NCBI RefSeq assembly: GCF_002077135.1
Contig: NZ_LDOS01000004.1
Span: 1 to 45,727, forward strand
From: Metallibacterium scheffleri
GTDB taxonomy: Bacteria; Pseudomonadota; Gammaproteobacteria; Xanthomonadales; Rhodanobacteraceae
DNA: 45,727 bases
Direction of reading: 5' to 3'
The first letter of the stretch is position 1. Every line of letters begins with the position of its first letter. Made by a program: the position numbers and the translations under genes. Under the pieces are notes generated by a model. The model did not search any database and was not told where the DNA came from. It saw only the letters and a list, made by a program, of their open reading frames with translations. Shown one piece after another: positions 23,094-32,178 of this stretch.

Positions 23094-25238
23094 TCACGTC
23101 AGGCAGCATTTTTTGTACTTTTTACCGCTGCCGCATGGACAAGGGTCATTGCGACCCACCTTGACTCGCGCCACGGCTGCCTCTCGCAGGAGAGCGGTCG
23201 GTTTGTCTGATTTGTTCATGCTCTTCGTGAGCGTGTCCATGGTGTCATCTTGCTTCCATGGAAAATTGAGATTGACCCCAAAGCGCAGCGTCTGATCCTT
23301 CGGGTACACGCAGACCCCGAACCAGCTGTCCGAATGCTGGGTGTACTTCCGCGCGTTGCAATGCCTTTCGAGCGCCGGGCCGGCAACGTCTATCGGATCG
23401 CTGTTGAAGTGAATCGTGAGGCCTGTTCCGCCATCTAACCCTACAGTGACATCGTGGTTCTTGCCACCTACAACGCTGCGCTTGGCAAGCATGTCCATAC
23501 ATGCGCTGACCTCAAGCACCGTGTCTTCGCCAAGCGTCAGTAGCATGAACCCAAGATCGATGGTCGCGGGGTGAGGCCGAGCTTCGATTGCCTTGACCAA
23601 GCGCCCCAGCGCTGTCGCGCTGAGCCGCGTCAGAATTCCCTCTGGAGTGCGCTTTCCTGGGATGCCTTCGCGCCGAGCCAGCATCGCCACATCCAGATCT
23701 GCTGAGATTTCGTCATCCAGAAAAACCTTGTCGTAATTGTCTTCCAGCCAGAGATTCTTCTTCAGATGGTAGGAAAGGATCGTCAGCTCATGTGACGCCA
23801 TCAGCTTGTCGGTGTACCCAGTCCGACGATCCACATAGCTCAAGAAGTGCAGCGGTGAGCTGAGCATTTCGGTGATCGCGTCGAGAGCGAAAACGTCCAT
23901 GACAAAGGGCGGGGAAATCGTGTCAGTCGCCGAGAATTTCAAGAATTGGCGGGCCTGAAAGCTCAACGCCGGATAGTGGTCTGAGATCAGACAAATCACG
24001 TAGATCCGCTTGAGGCTTGCTGGCAGCGTCACAGGGTCGCCGGCGGCATCTTTGAAGGAGCACTTGCCTTCCTCGATCAGCTTTGCGCAACGATAGGCTT
24101 GATCACTGGAATCCTGAATGCTCTTTTTAAAGTCGTCCTTGATCTGCAGGTCATTGCCACGCCGGGCCTCGAGCGTCAGACGCTTAGATTTCGCCTGAAG
24201 CACGATAGCGTGATTGCCGAACAGCACCAGCACGTCGATTTCAGCGAGCTTGGTGTCCTTTGATTCGTAGATGTCGATGTTGGCAACAACGTTATCCGCG
24301 CCGAAGACCTGTCGCAGGCGTTCAGCGGCGAACTGCTCGGTAAAGACGCCGCGGTTCTGCATGGCTGTGCTGACATAGGCCTTGTCAGCGCCCATCCAGT
24401 AAAACGGCGCTTCATACAGCGCTTCCACGAGGCTGTAGATGTGGAAGTGCAAGTAGTTTCCATCCGGCATGCGGATGAGCGGACTGGCGTTGGCGATGTT
24501 GAAATCGTCCAGCGCGTTGAATTGCTCGTTGCGCGCGCTTGGTGGAACTGCAAACGCGGACAGAATCCTATCTACGGTTGCGGGGTCGATGTGACCGTAG
24601 TCGGCGACTTCCTGAACCGAAAACGAATTTCCGGGCAAGAGCGCCTCCATCTCTTGGGGCGCGACGCACATGTCACGCATGATGCTGTTCGATTTTTCAT
24701 CCAACACTTGCGAAATGCAGACCACGACCCTGTGAGCATCGCGGATTGAAAATCCCTTGTTGGCGATGAGCCAATGGTCATCGTTTGCGTACTTCATGGG
24801 GGAGAAGTCGCGGTACTGAAAGCTGTACGCGGACTCTCCACCATAGAAGATCGGCTCGCGCAATGCAGCGCCGCTCGTGAAAGGATTGAAGCCTTCCTCG
24901 GCAATTTTGGCGGGATCGATGTGCTTCCAGAACGAAGGCGACATCGCGTGGTGGATCTCTTCCAGTAAAGCTTCTGTGGATTCGACGTACCTTTCCACGA
25001 CCGGGGGCGCCGGAAGTGTGTAGTCAATCGGGCTTTTGAGCATGAGTCCGATGAGGGTCGATATCTCGGTGCGGATCAGCCGGCGATTCGAAAAGAGGTG
25101 CTGCATGTCCTCGGCCGTCATCTCCCCTGAATAGCTGATGGTGTTGTCACGCCAGCATAAGTAAGCAATGGCATGTACGTAGCCCGGTGACGCACAGAGG
25201 CTTGCCAACTCGTCAAATATCTCTTGCTCACTACGCAT
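23094..25238 (-). CDS. Large SEC-C protein with a restriction-nuclease-like core
   Basis: This 714-residue protein ends with a SEC-C zinc motif (GRNDPCPCGSGKKYKKCC). In the middle, E333-I-D335 and Q348-A-K350 (AEIDVLVLFGNHAIVLQAKS) match the catalytic arrangement of a PD-(D/E)XK nuclease, similar to the NERD group, preceded by GVFTEQFAAERLRQVFG. The N-terminal 300 residues are helical and unknown. The C-terminal part has mixed helices and a beta region. ATG 25238 (MRSEQEIFDELASL) was chosen because the upstream extension is not protein-like. Similar SEC-C nucleases occur in defence-rich regions; a role in defence is inferred. Confidence 0.7.
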   Translation of the reverse strand: MRSEQEIFDELASLCASPGYVHAIAYLCWRDNTISYSGEMTAEDMQHLFSNRRLIRTEISTLIGLMLKSPIDYTLPAPPVVERYVESTEALLEEIHHAMSPSFWKHIDPAKIAEEGFNPFTSGAALREPIFYGGESAYSFQYRDFSPMKYANDDHWLIANKGFSIRDAHRVVVCISQVLDEKSNSIMRDMCVAPQEMEALLPGNSFSVQEVADYGHIDPATVDRILSAFAVPPSARNEQFNALDDFNIANASPLIRMPDGNYLHFHIYSLVEALYEAPFYWMGADKAYVSTAMQNRGVFTEQFAAERLRQVFGADNVVANIDIYESKDTKLAEIDVLVLFGNHAIVLQAKSKRLTLEARRGNDLQIKDDFKKSIQDSSDQAYRCAKLIEEGKCSFKDAAGDPVTLPASLKRIYVICLISDHYPALSFQARQFLKFSATDTISPPFVMDVFALDAITEMLSSPLHFLSYVDRRTGYTDKLMASHELTILSYHLKKNLWLEDNYDKVFLDDEISADLDVAMLARREGIPGKRTPEGILTRLSATALGRLVKAIEARPHPATIDLGFMLLTLGEDTVLEVSACMDMLAKRSVVGGKNHDVTVGLDGGTGLTIHFNSDPIDVAGPALERHCNARKYTQHSDSWFGVCVYPKDQTLRFGVNLNFPWKQDDTMDTLTKSMNKSDKPTALLREAAVARVKVGRNDPCPCGSGKKYKKCCLT

Positions 25239-25295
25239 GGCCACAACCCCTCTTTGCCCAACACGTTGGCACCGATCAGAGCATGACCTCTTTGG

Positions 25296-25436
25296 GTGTT
25301 GGCGCCGACGTGAAAGTGACCACTGAGCGAGGACCAACGAACGAGCCGCGTCTTGCATGAATTTTGCAAATTGGTGCGCTTCACGCGGGTCAACGAAAGC
25401 CGGGCGCGTGGCTCAAATTGGCGCTGGCGCCAACAT
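25296..25436 (+). repeat. Truncated copy of the 77-residue gene leader
   Basis: This segment is an inverted copy of 36796-36956, the leader and first codons of the small gene at 36594-36827. Shared landmarks are GTGTTGGCGCCGACGTG, GAGCCGCGTCTTGCATGAAT and GTGGCTCAAATT. In frame it would encode VAQIGAGANI, compared with MAQINVGANT of the intact gene, and then the similarity ends. The element is bounded by inverted repeats containing GTTGGCGCC and GGCGCCAAC, so it looks like a small mobile or recombining unit. No gene was found in the rest of 25239-25727. Confidence 0.7.
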
Positions 25437-25551
25437 TCGGTCGCCTGGCGGCGGGCGAGTGATGCTACGCACACTTCGACATGCTGCGGCGTCGACGCTC
25501 CCCCGCTTTGAGTCGCGTTGCGTGCTAGCCCACGTCGGGGACGTCTGCAAT

Positions 25552-25594
25552 GGGTCGCACTGTGTCACTCAGACCGCCTTGACGCCAGTGTGGC
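25552..25594 (+). repeat. Dispersed repeat, copy C
   Basis: GGGTCGCACTGTGTCACTCA followed by TTGACGCCAG. It lies 3' of the small lipoprotein gene at 25728-26009 and, with copy D, brackets that gene. Confidence 0.7.
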
Positions 25595-25727
25595 CGATGC
25601 CTAGCGACGGGCCCAAGGCCGCGGGCGTACCTCGGCCCTAAGTGGCCACCCGCTGCGCTTGCTCGAACGGCAGCTCTAGAACCAGACGGGTCTGGACAGC
25701 TACCGACACAGACGCTCTACATGTCGT

Positions 25728-26009
25728 TTATTCCTGGCAGAGGTAGGCATTGCCGCTCGCGTTCGGAGTTTCACCATCCTGGATCGTGAGCCAGACGATA
25801 CGATTGGCGCCCATGTCAGCGGCCTTTCCGCGCGCCGCATTCTCGGCGTTCTGCACAAAAAAACCCTGGCCGGTCACAGTGCCGAGAAACTTGCATCCAG
25901 AGACCATCAAAGTGTCTGCGACCTTCACGCGCAGCTCGCTTGCAGTCGGCATTGTCATGCATGAACAGAGGCCTGCACAGAGAATGACCACGATGGCTAC
26001 ACGATTCAT
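25728..26009 (-). CDS. Small DUF4156-like lipoprotein
   Basis: This 93-residue protein starts MNRVAIVVILCAGLCSC, a signal peptide with a lipobox ending at Cys17. The mature part contains SGCKFLGTVTGQGFF and AADMGANRIVWLTIQDG, resembling DUF4156-type small lipoproteins. It is expected in the cell envelope; its function is unknown. Copies C and D of the dispersed repeat flank it 484 bases apart, repeating the arrangement seen around the other small lipoprotein. Confidence 0.75.
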   Translation of the reverse strand: MNRVAIVVILCAGLCSCMTMPTASELRVKVADTLMVSGCKFLGTVTGQGFFVQNAENAARGKAADMGANRIVWLTIQDGETPNASGNAYLCQE

Positions 26010-26035
26010 GGGTGCACCCTGGCTTCCACGTGATC

Positions 26036-26078
26036 GGGTTGCAGCATGCCACTCGGGCAACCATCGCGCCAGCGCAAG
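26036..26078 (+). repeat. Dispersed repeat, copy D
   Basis: GGGTTGCAGCATGCCACTCG followed by ATCGCGCCAGCGC. It lies immediately upstream of the DUF4156-like gene start. Confidence 0.7.
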
Positions 26079-26109
26079 TGGCTCGGGGTTGATCGGGATC
26101 GGCGCGCTG

Positions 26110-26907
26110 CTAGCGACCCAGCCTCGCCAGTGATTCCGCCACGACCCAAGCGACGCCAATCAGGGCGAGATTCAGCGCATTCTCAGACCCGATCCAATGG
26201 CTGGTGGGATCTGCAAGGAGCCACGGCGCCCATACCAGCAGCGCGAAGGACACATACATGGCGGTCAGCAAGATCACGGCGAGGCGGGCCTGCTTGCCCG
26301 TCAAGATCGCAATGCCTGCCGCAATCTGGCCAAACCCGGTCGCATAAGCCCAGAATGCTTGCGTGGGCGGGAGCCACTGGGGCACCAACGGGGCGGTCAA
26401 GTTCATATAGACAAAGTGCGCCCCGCCGAATAACAGCGCACAAACCCCGAACGTCAGTTGGCCCAGGCGCGCTAGGCGTGCCGCCAAAGTTGCTTCAATC
26501 CTGGCGCTCATGGCGTAGATGATCAGCCCGCCCGCTGCAATCGCGAGTTGCTCGGCGATATTGCTGTAAGTGCCAAACTCGGCGTAATGGGCAAGCACCA
26601 CGCGGCCGTTCATCAGAATCACGACAATGAACGCGTAGTACGCCGTCAGTGCTGCGGCGCCCCAAGCCACGGTTCGTCGCCATTCGATGGCCGCGCCCGC
26701 GACGAGCATGAGCAGCGCGGCGGCATAGGCCAGGGCGGTGCGGTCGGGAAAGGCCTTGGGCACCGGCTGCCCCGGATCGAAGGTTCCCCACGCCAGGCAG
26801 AGTACAGCTATCGCCATCACACCCAAGCCATAGACGCGGCAACCAAGGGCCATCGTTGTTTTTCCTGCGGCCATGACTTTCACAGCGGTTCTCCGAGTCG
26901 GCTGCAT
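26110..26907 (-). CDS. DoxX-like integral membrane protein
   Basis: This 265-residue protein has about seven hydrophobic helices (GLGVMAIAVLCLAWG, AAALLMLVAGAAIEW, GAAALTAYYAFIVVILM, GQLTFGVCALLFGGAHF and others). The segment FWAYATGFGQIAAGIAILTG and conserved small residues resemble DoxX-type membrane proteins. The ATG lies two bases after the stop of the upstream VOC gene, suggesting cotranscription. An internal start at 26874 or 26853 is possible. The substrate is unknown. Confidence 0.75.
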   Translation of the reverse strand: MQPTRRTAVKVMAAGKTTMALGCRVYGLGVMAIAVLCLAWGTFDPGQPVPKAFPDRTALAYAAALLMLVAGAAIEWRRTVAWGAAALTAYYAFIVVILMNGRVVLAHYAEFGTYSNIAEQLAIAAGGLIIYAMSARIEATLAARLARLGQLTFGVCALLFGGAHFVYMNLTAPLVPQWLPPTQAFWAYATGFGQIAAGIAILTGKQARLAVILLTAMYVSFALLVWAPWLLADPTSHWIGSENALNLALIGVAWVVAESLARLGR

Positions 26908-26909
26908 CC

Positions 26910-27326
26910 TTATGCCTGCGGCCCGTGGCCCGCTAGCTCCAGCGAAGATAGCGCACTCACCGTGACGTAGTATCCGTCTGGATCCCGAAGCGAGAACTCC
27001 AGTGTTCCAGTGTTCGGATTCACCTGCGGCTCCTCTTTGAGACGCGCGACGAGCGCACGTGCCCGTTTAAGTGTCGTATCGAAATCGTCGACACGGAAGA
27101 ACAAGAGGAGCCCGTTGCCTGGGGTCGCGTTGTCTCGGCTCATCAACGATGGATGTTCGTGCGCCCCCCACTGGTGGAGGCAGAGCAGGACCGTCCCATC
27201 CGCATCGCGGATCTGACCAAAGTCGGCATGGCCTGGGCGCGTCTCCGTCAGGCCGAAAAGCGATTGGTACCACCTGAAACTACTCGGCACATCGCTTACG
27301 CCAATGATCGTCCAGGTGCGTTTCAT
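26910..27326 (-). CDS. VOC/glyoxalase-family protein
   Basis: This 138-residue protein shows the vicinal-oxygen-chelate fold: WTIIGVSDVPSSFRWYQSLF, GLTETRPGHADFGQIRD, LLLFFRVDDFDTTLKRARAL and LEFSLRDPDGYYVTVS. Such proteins include glyoxalases, dioxygenases and antibiotic-binding proteins. The start at 27326 (MKRTWTIIG) removes a non-family extension. It is divergent from the large GGDEF/EAL gene, with 134 bases between them, and is followed at once by the DoxX gene. Confidence 0.85.
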   Translation of the reverse strand: MKRTWTIIGVSDVPSSFRWYQSLFGLTETRPGHADFGQIRDADGTVLLCLHQWGAHEHPSLMSRDNATPGNGLLLFFRVDDFDTTLKRARALVARLKEEPQVNPNTGTLEFSLRDPDGYYVTVSALSSLELAGHGPQA

Positions 27327-27460
27327 GACAAATGCCTCAAGTATCCATCCCAGGCGCGCAACGAAGCGCTCGAGCATGTGCTCGGGCGAGCGCCGGTGAA
27401 TTTTTGTACTCTGGACTTGAAGCCGCCTGATGGTGCGATCACTTCTGGGAGTATCCACGG

Positions 27461-30400
27461 ATGCCTCGACCCCCAATCCCTGTTGATGCTGCGCTGCATG
27501 GGGGCCTATCGGCGCTGCATCGCCTGCTGGTGGAGCACTTCGACGATCGGGATGCCTTCATGGCCGCATGCCTGGACGTCGGCTGTCGGGTACTCGGGCT
27601 TTCGACCGGCATCGTGGGCCGGATCCGGGGCGACGATTACGAGGTGCTCGACCGACACTCGCCGTTGATCGAGATCCAGCCGGGCCATCGTTATCCACTG
27701 GGCGATACCTGGTGCGCGGCGGTCGTCACCTTGCGCCAGACGGTGACCCATGCCGGGACCGACGCGATCGAGCCGATGCGCAGCCATCCGGCCTATGGCG
27801 GGCTGCAGTTGGAGGCGTACATTGGCACGCCGATCGTGGTGGAGGGTGCCGTCTTCGGCACCCTGAGCTTCAGCGACACCTGGGCACGCGCGACGCCGTT
27901 TGCCGCGGACGAGATCGGCATGGCCGAATCGATCGCGGCATTGATTGGCCGTTTCATCGAGCGTCAGCGCGCCGAGACCGGTCGGCAGACGCGCGACCAG
28001 TTTTACCGCAGCGTGGCCGAAACGCTGCCGCTGCTCCACGCCGACGCACCGCGTGAGCGATCGGATGTGATGGGGCAGGTCGCCTTGACGCTGGCGGACA
28101 TCATGGGCCTGCCGCTGGTATGGATCGGCCGGCTCGAACCGGAGGCCATTTGGGTGCAGGCCGTCGGGGTTGCGGGACCGGCGTGCGATTACGTCACGAC
28201 GCTATCCCTCACCGCCGATCCCGCACGACCCGAAGGGCAAGGGCCGATGGGGCGGGCGCTGCGCACGGGCGAGGCATTGCTCACTGCGTTCAGCGATCCG
28301 CTGCTCGCGCCCTGGGCGGATTGGGCGCGGCACTACGGGCTGGGCTCCAGCATCGTCGCCGCGGCGCGAACGCAGGACGGAGGGCAGATGGCGCTGTCGG
28401 TCTATGCGTCGGAGACGGAGCACTTCACCCCCGATCTGCTCGATTGGGCCCAGCGTCTCGCGCGGGAGCTGGCCGCTTTCTGGAACCACCAGGATCTGCT
28501 CCATCGACAGGATCGGCTGGTGCGCTATCAGGCTGCCCAGCGCGAGATCCAGGCCGCGCTGCTGAAGCAGCCCGACCCGCTGTCGATCTATCGGGTGCTG
28601 GCCGAGGCGCTGGTGCGTCATGCCGGCGCCGATGCGGTCGATGTGTTCACCGCTGACGATCCAGGTCCGACACTGCATCGCGTCATGCTGATGGGGCCTT
28701 TGGCTGAAGCGGCCCGTCTCTTGCCGCTGCCCCCCAAGCAGCCTGAGGGGACGACCCGTGCCACGGTCACCCTGGCCTTCAGTACGCGGACCCCGGTGAT
28801 CCGGGTGCATCCCGCGCGTGATCCGTCCATTCCGGCGCAATGGCGCGGCGCGGTGCTCGAGGGGGTCGGCGCGGTGGGCGCATGGCCCGTCTTCGACACG
28901 CCGGATGCGGAGCCCGAGGCCGTGTTCGCGGTTGTTGTAAGCGATCCGGATACCTTCACCGCAGAGCTTCGCGTCCTCATCGGCGAAATCGCGGAGGCAG
29001 CAGGTCTTGCGCTGCGCCAGTTCCATCAGCAGCAGGCACTGGTGTTCGAGCACGAGCGCCAGGAGCGTCTTGCGCTGCATGACCCGCTGACCGGGCTGCC
29101 CAATCGTCGCGCGCTGGAGCACCATCTGGAGGGTGCGCTGGCACGCGCGCGGCGCCATCGCCTGCTGCTCGCGGTCGGCATGCTCGACCTCGACGATTTC
29201 AAGCCGATCAACGATCGCTTCGGCCACGAAGCCGGGGATCGGGTGTTGATCGACGTGGCCAAGCGCCTGAAAGGCGCCCTGCGGGACCACGATTATGTCG
29301 CCCGTCTGGGCGGCGACGAGTTCGTCGTCGTGCTCGAGGACGTCGCCAGCCTCGACGATCTGACGCCGCTGCTGGAGCGGATGCGGGCGCGCTTGGCCGA
29401 GCCCATGGTGATCGGCACCTACTCCACGGGTCTGCACGCCAGCCTGGGCATCGTGGTCTATCCGCTGCACGAAGGCGCCGACACGGGTCACCTGCTGCGC
29501 CTGGCCGATCAGGCCATGTATCGGATCAAGTCGCAGAAGCTCCCCCGCGCGCAGTGGTGGAGCTTTCCCGTGTCTGAGCAGCCGCCGGTTGCCTTGTCGC
29601 CCGTCGAAGTCGACATCAGCGAATTGCTGCCCTATGGACCGCTGGCACAGCGCCTGCTCGGGCCGATCCAGTCCATCCATCACGAGTGGGCCGAGTCCTT
29701 CGTCGATGCGTTCTATGCCCGTCTGGCTGAGCACGCAGGGCCCGCGCAGATCCTGGGCGCGCTCTCCACGCAGGAGTTCGAGCACCTGAAGGCCAAGCAG
29801 CGCGAGCATCTGACGCTGCTGCTCGACCCGGCGCTCAGCGAAGATGGTCATCGCCAGGTCGCAACCCGTGCGGGCCGCATCCATGGCATGGCCGGCATCG
29901 AAGACGCCTGGGTTGCCGAGAGCGTCGCGCTCTTGCGCGCGCAGCTCGATGAACAACTGGCGCCGCTGACCCGTCGCGACCGACGCACGCTGCTGGTCAT
30001 GCACCGACGCCTTGCACTCGATTACCAGTGGCAGTTGGAAGGGTCGCGTGCGGTCCAGCTCGCCCGCGATGGCATTCTCGTACGCATCAGCACCATCGCT
30101 TGGTCAGCGGATCGCTACCTCGAGCTGATCCAGCGTGTGGCCGATACCCTGCTCACCCTCGACGAAGTCGCCGGGTGCGCGATCGGGCGACCGGATGCAA
30201 GTGGCCGGTTTCAGTTTGAGGCGGTGGCCGGCGGCAAAGCCTTCGTCGACTATCTGCGAGCGGTTGAGCGCGGCGTGCCCCCGGATATTCGGGCCGAGGC
30301 CGACCGCGTGGAGGGCAGCGTGGCGATGGGCCGTGCCTGGCGCAGTGGCGAGATCCAGCGCACGCTCAACTATGCCACCGATCCGGCCACGATCACGTGG

Positions 30401-31681
30401 CGCGAGGTGGCGCTGGGTATGGGCATTCGGTCCAATGCAGCCCTCCCGCTGCGCATGCCGCAGGGCACCACCGAAAGTGTGCTGACCCTGTACTCACCGT
30501 TCGTGGGCGGCTTCTCCAGCGCGGGTCAGCAGGCGTTCCTGCTGCACGTGCAGAGCCTGCTGGATCTTGCCTTGGCGCGGTTGCTGCCCAAACTCGAGGG
30601 CGTCGAGGCGGTCCCCTACCTTCTGCGTGACCGCTGGCGCGCCAAGCTGGCGACCGATGACCTGGTGATGTACTACCAGCCGGTGATCGATCTGCGTCAG
30701 GGCCAGCCGGTCGAGGTGGAGGCGCTGGCCCGCATCCGCGAGGACGACGGTCTGATCCTGCCGGCCCGTTTCCTGCCGGCGTTCGGCGAGGACGACCTGC
30801 TGATCCTGTATCGCCAGGGGCTGGCGCAGGCGCTCGCGGCGCGCCGGGAGTGGGCCGCCGGTGGGCTGCCGCTGGGCATCGCCGTCAACCTCCCGTCGAA
30901 CGCACTGCTCGACCGGCGCTATGTGGACAGCACCCGAGAGGCGCTGGAGCGATACCCCTGTCCAGCCGAAACCTTGGTCCTCGAAATCCTCGAGTCGGAG
31001 TGGCTGGAGGAGAGTCCGGAGGCCGAGTCCGGCCTGCTGGCGCTCAAGGCGCTGGGCGTCCAGCTTGCCGAGGACGATCTGGGCTCGGGCTACAGCACGT
31101 TGAGCCGGCTGCGCCACCTCTCCTTTGATCGCGTCAAGATCGACCAGACGCTGGTGCGCCAGATCGCGCGGCAACCGCTGCGGACGCTGCGCTTCGTGAA
31201 CCAGCTGACGCGGCTGGGACACGATCTCGGCGTCAAGGTCGTCGTGGAGGGGATGGAGACGCCGGGCCTGGTGGAAGCGGCGATGATCCTCGGCGCGGAT
31301 CTGGGTCAGGGGTATGCTCTCGCGCGCCCGATGCCGCGCGCTGAAGTCACGGACTGGTGCAGAAGCTTCCACTGGGCGTGCGATCCCATGGTGCCTCGCA
31401 CCGCACTCGGGGCACTGGCGGACTTCATACTCCGGGACGAGCGGCTGCGGATGTTCATGGGCGATCCTGCGATGGTCGAACGAATCGTTCACACGCCATG
31501 TTGGGTGCGGTCCTACCTCGATGCGATCGGTGTCGAGGGAACCCGGCTGGATCAGATCCTTCGGGTTCTGCATCAGGCCGCGCTCCAACACGGGCCTGCC
31601 AGCTCGGACTATGCCGCAGCGCGCGATGCGTTCGTGCAGTGCCTGGTCGAGGAGCGGATCCGTGTCGAGGAAAGCGGTTGA
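27461..31681 (+). CDS. GAF-GGDEF-globin-GAF-EAL cyclic di-GMP signalling protein
   Basis: This 1406-residue protein should make and degrade cyclic di-GMP in response to several signals. About three GAF-like domains fill the first 540 residues. The cyclase domain follows with DPLTGLPNRRALE and LGGDEFVVVLED (GGDEF around 617-621). Residues near 715-870 look like a globin-coupled sensor, with a candidate proximal His in AGRIHGMAGIEDAWV. Another GAF-like domain follows (890-1050), then EAL with VEALARI near 1087, NLPSNAL, LEILESEWLEE, EDDLGSGYS, VKIDQTLV and VVVEGMET. Both catalytic signatures are intact. No transmembrane segment is seen, so it is cytosolic. The globin between GGDEF and EAL suggests haem-based sensing. 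Confidence 0.85.
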   Translation: MPRPPIPVDAALHGGLSALHRLLVEHFDDRDAFMAACLDVGCRVLGLSTGIVGRIRGDDYEVLDRHSPLIEIQPGHRYPLGDTWCAAVVTLRQTVTHAGTDAIEPMRSHPAYGGLQLEAYIGTPIVVEGAVFGTLSFSDTWARATPFAADEIGMAESIAALIGRFIERQRAETGRQTRDQFYRSVAETLPLLHADAPRERSDVMGQVALTLADIMGLPLVWIGRLEPEAIWVQAVGVAGPACDYVTTLSLTADPARPEGQGPMGRALRTGEALLTAFSDPLLAPWADWARHYGLGSSIVAAARTQDGGQMALSVYASETEHFTPDLLDWAQRLARELAAFWNHQDLLHRQDRLVRYQAAQREIQAALLKQPDPLSIYRVLAEALVRHAGADAVDVFTADDPGPTLHRVMLMGPLAEAARLLPLPPKQPEGTTRATVTLAFSTRTPVIRVHPARDPSIPAQWRGAVLEGVGAVGAWPVFDTPDAEPEAVFAVVVSDPDTFTAELRVLIGEIAEAAGLALRQFHQQQALVFEHERQERLALHDPLTGLPNRRALEHHLEGALARARRHRLLLAVGMLDLDDFKPINDRFGHEAGDRVLIDVAKRLKGALRDHDYVARLGGDEFVVVLEDVASLDDLTPLLERMRARLAEPMVIGTYSTGLHASLGIVVYPLHEGADTGHLLRLADQAMYRIKSQKLPRAQWWSFPVSEQPPVALSPVEVDISELLPYGPLAQRLLGPIQSIHHEWAESFVDAFYARLAEHAGPAQILGALSTQEFEHLKAKQREHLTLLLDPALSEDGHRQVATRAGRIHGMAGIEDAWVAESVALLRAQLDEQLAPLTRRDRRTLLVMHRRLALDYQWQLEGSRAVQLARDGILVRISTIAWSADRYLELIQRVADTLLTLDEVAGCAIGRPDASGRFQFEAVAGGKAFVDYLRAVERGVPPDIRAEADRVEGSVAMGRAWRSGEIQRTLNYATDPATITWREVALGMGIRSNAALPLRMPQGTTESVLTLYSPFVGGFSSAGQQAFLLHVQSLLDLALARLLPKLEGVEAVPYLLRDRWRAKLATDDLVMYYQPVIDLRQGQPVEVEALARIREDDGLILPARFLPAFGEDDLLILYRQGLAQALAARREWAAGGLPLGIAVNLPSNALLDRRYVDSTREALERYPCPAETLVLEILESEWLEESPEAESGLLALKALGVQLAEDDLGSGYSTLSRLRHLSFDRVKIDQTLVRQIARQPLRTLRFVNQLTRLGHDLGVKVVVEGMETPGLVEAAMILGADLGQGYALARPMPRAEVTDWCRSFHWACDPMVPRTALGALADFILRDERLRMFMGDPAMVERIVHTPCWVRSYLDAIGVEGTRLDQILRVLHQAALQHGPASSDYAAARDAFVQCLVEERIRVEESG

Positions 31682-31684
31682 TCG

Positions 31685-31985
31685 ATGCGCATTGCCTTCC
31701 TCACGATCAAGCCCCGACTTGGCGCGCACCACGTTATCCAGCTGCAGCGGATCGACTGCCAACACCTCGCGATACAGAAACAGCAGCGCCGACAGCGCCT
31801 GGTTCTGCGTGCCCGCTGCAACATGGCCGCGTACCGCAAGATCAGACAGGAACCGTTCGACCTTCGCCGCGCCCATCGAACGTGGATGGCGCTTGCCTTG
31901 GCTCAAGATGAACCGGCGGATCACGCCACATAGGCCTGCTCAGCTCAAGCACGTCCTCCGCAGTATTGCCCGGTAGTGCGATTCC
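31685..31985 (-). pseudogene. Integron-integrase-like N-terminal remnant
   Basis: The minus strand encodes RRFILSQGKRHPRSMGA, VERFLSDLAVRGHVAAGTQN, QALSALLFLYREVLAVD and LDNVVRAKSG, matching the N-terminal SAM-like domain of IntI-type tyrosine recombinases. EQAYVA precedes it in another frame, one base short of a continuous reading, and further upstream sequence is degraded. The catalytic domain is missing: the reading runs into the antisense of the GGDEF/EAL gene end. It is a dead fragment. Confidence 0.8.
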
Positions 31986-32178
31986 TCCAGACGATCTGTC
32001 ATCGACACGGCGTCCGAATTGCGCGAACCGTCTGCGATGCTCAACATGGTCATGATCATGTAGGCCACGAACGGAACGCGCTGTTTCGGCCAGCGGCGGT
32101 CGCCATTGCCGCCACGGGCACCTTCCATCGTTCGCAGCACAGCCTCATTGAAGAGCTCCTTGGCATCCTGGTATGCCG
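31940..32178 (-). pseudogene. Unrecognised coding remnant
   Basis: An open minus-strand stretch of about 80 codons follows the SseB stop: AYQDAKELFNEAVLRTMEG, RRWPKQRVPFVAYMIMTMLS and DAVSMTDRLEESHYRAI. The composition looks protein-like, but I cannot assign a family. It merges into the integron-integrase remnant and has no convincing start apart from an internal ATG at 32128. It is probably a gene fragment joined to the integrase fossil. Confidence 0.35.

Noticed and set aside
27216-27230. A further iteron-like ACCAAAGTCGG sequence
   Set aside because: It is a single occurrence inside the VOC gene, explained by coding sequence.
28202-30004. A 600-codon open frame opposite the GGDEF/EAL gene
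   Set aside because: Its translation has no family features; it results from high GC content opposite a well-supported gene.
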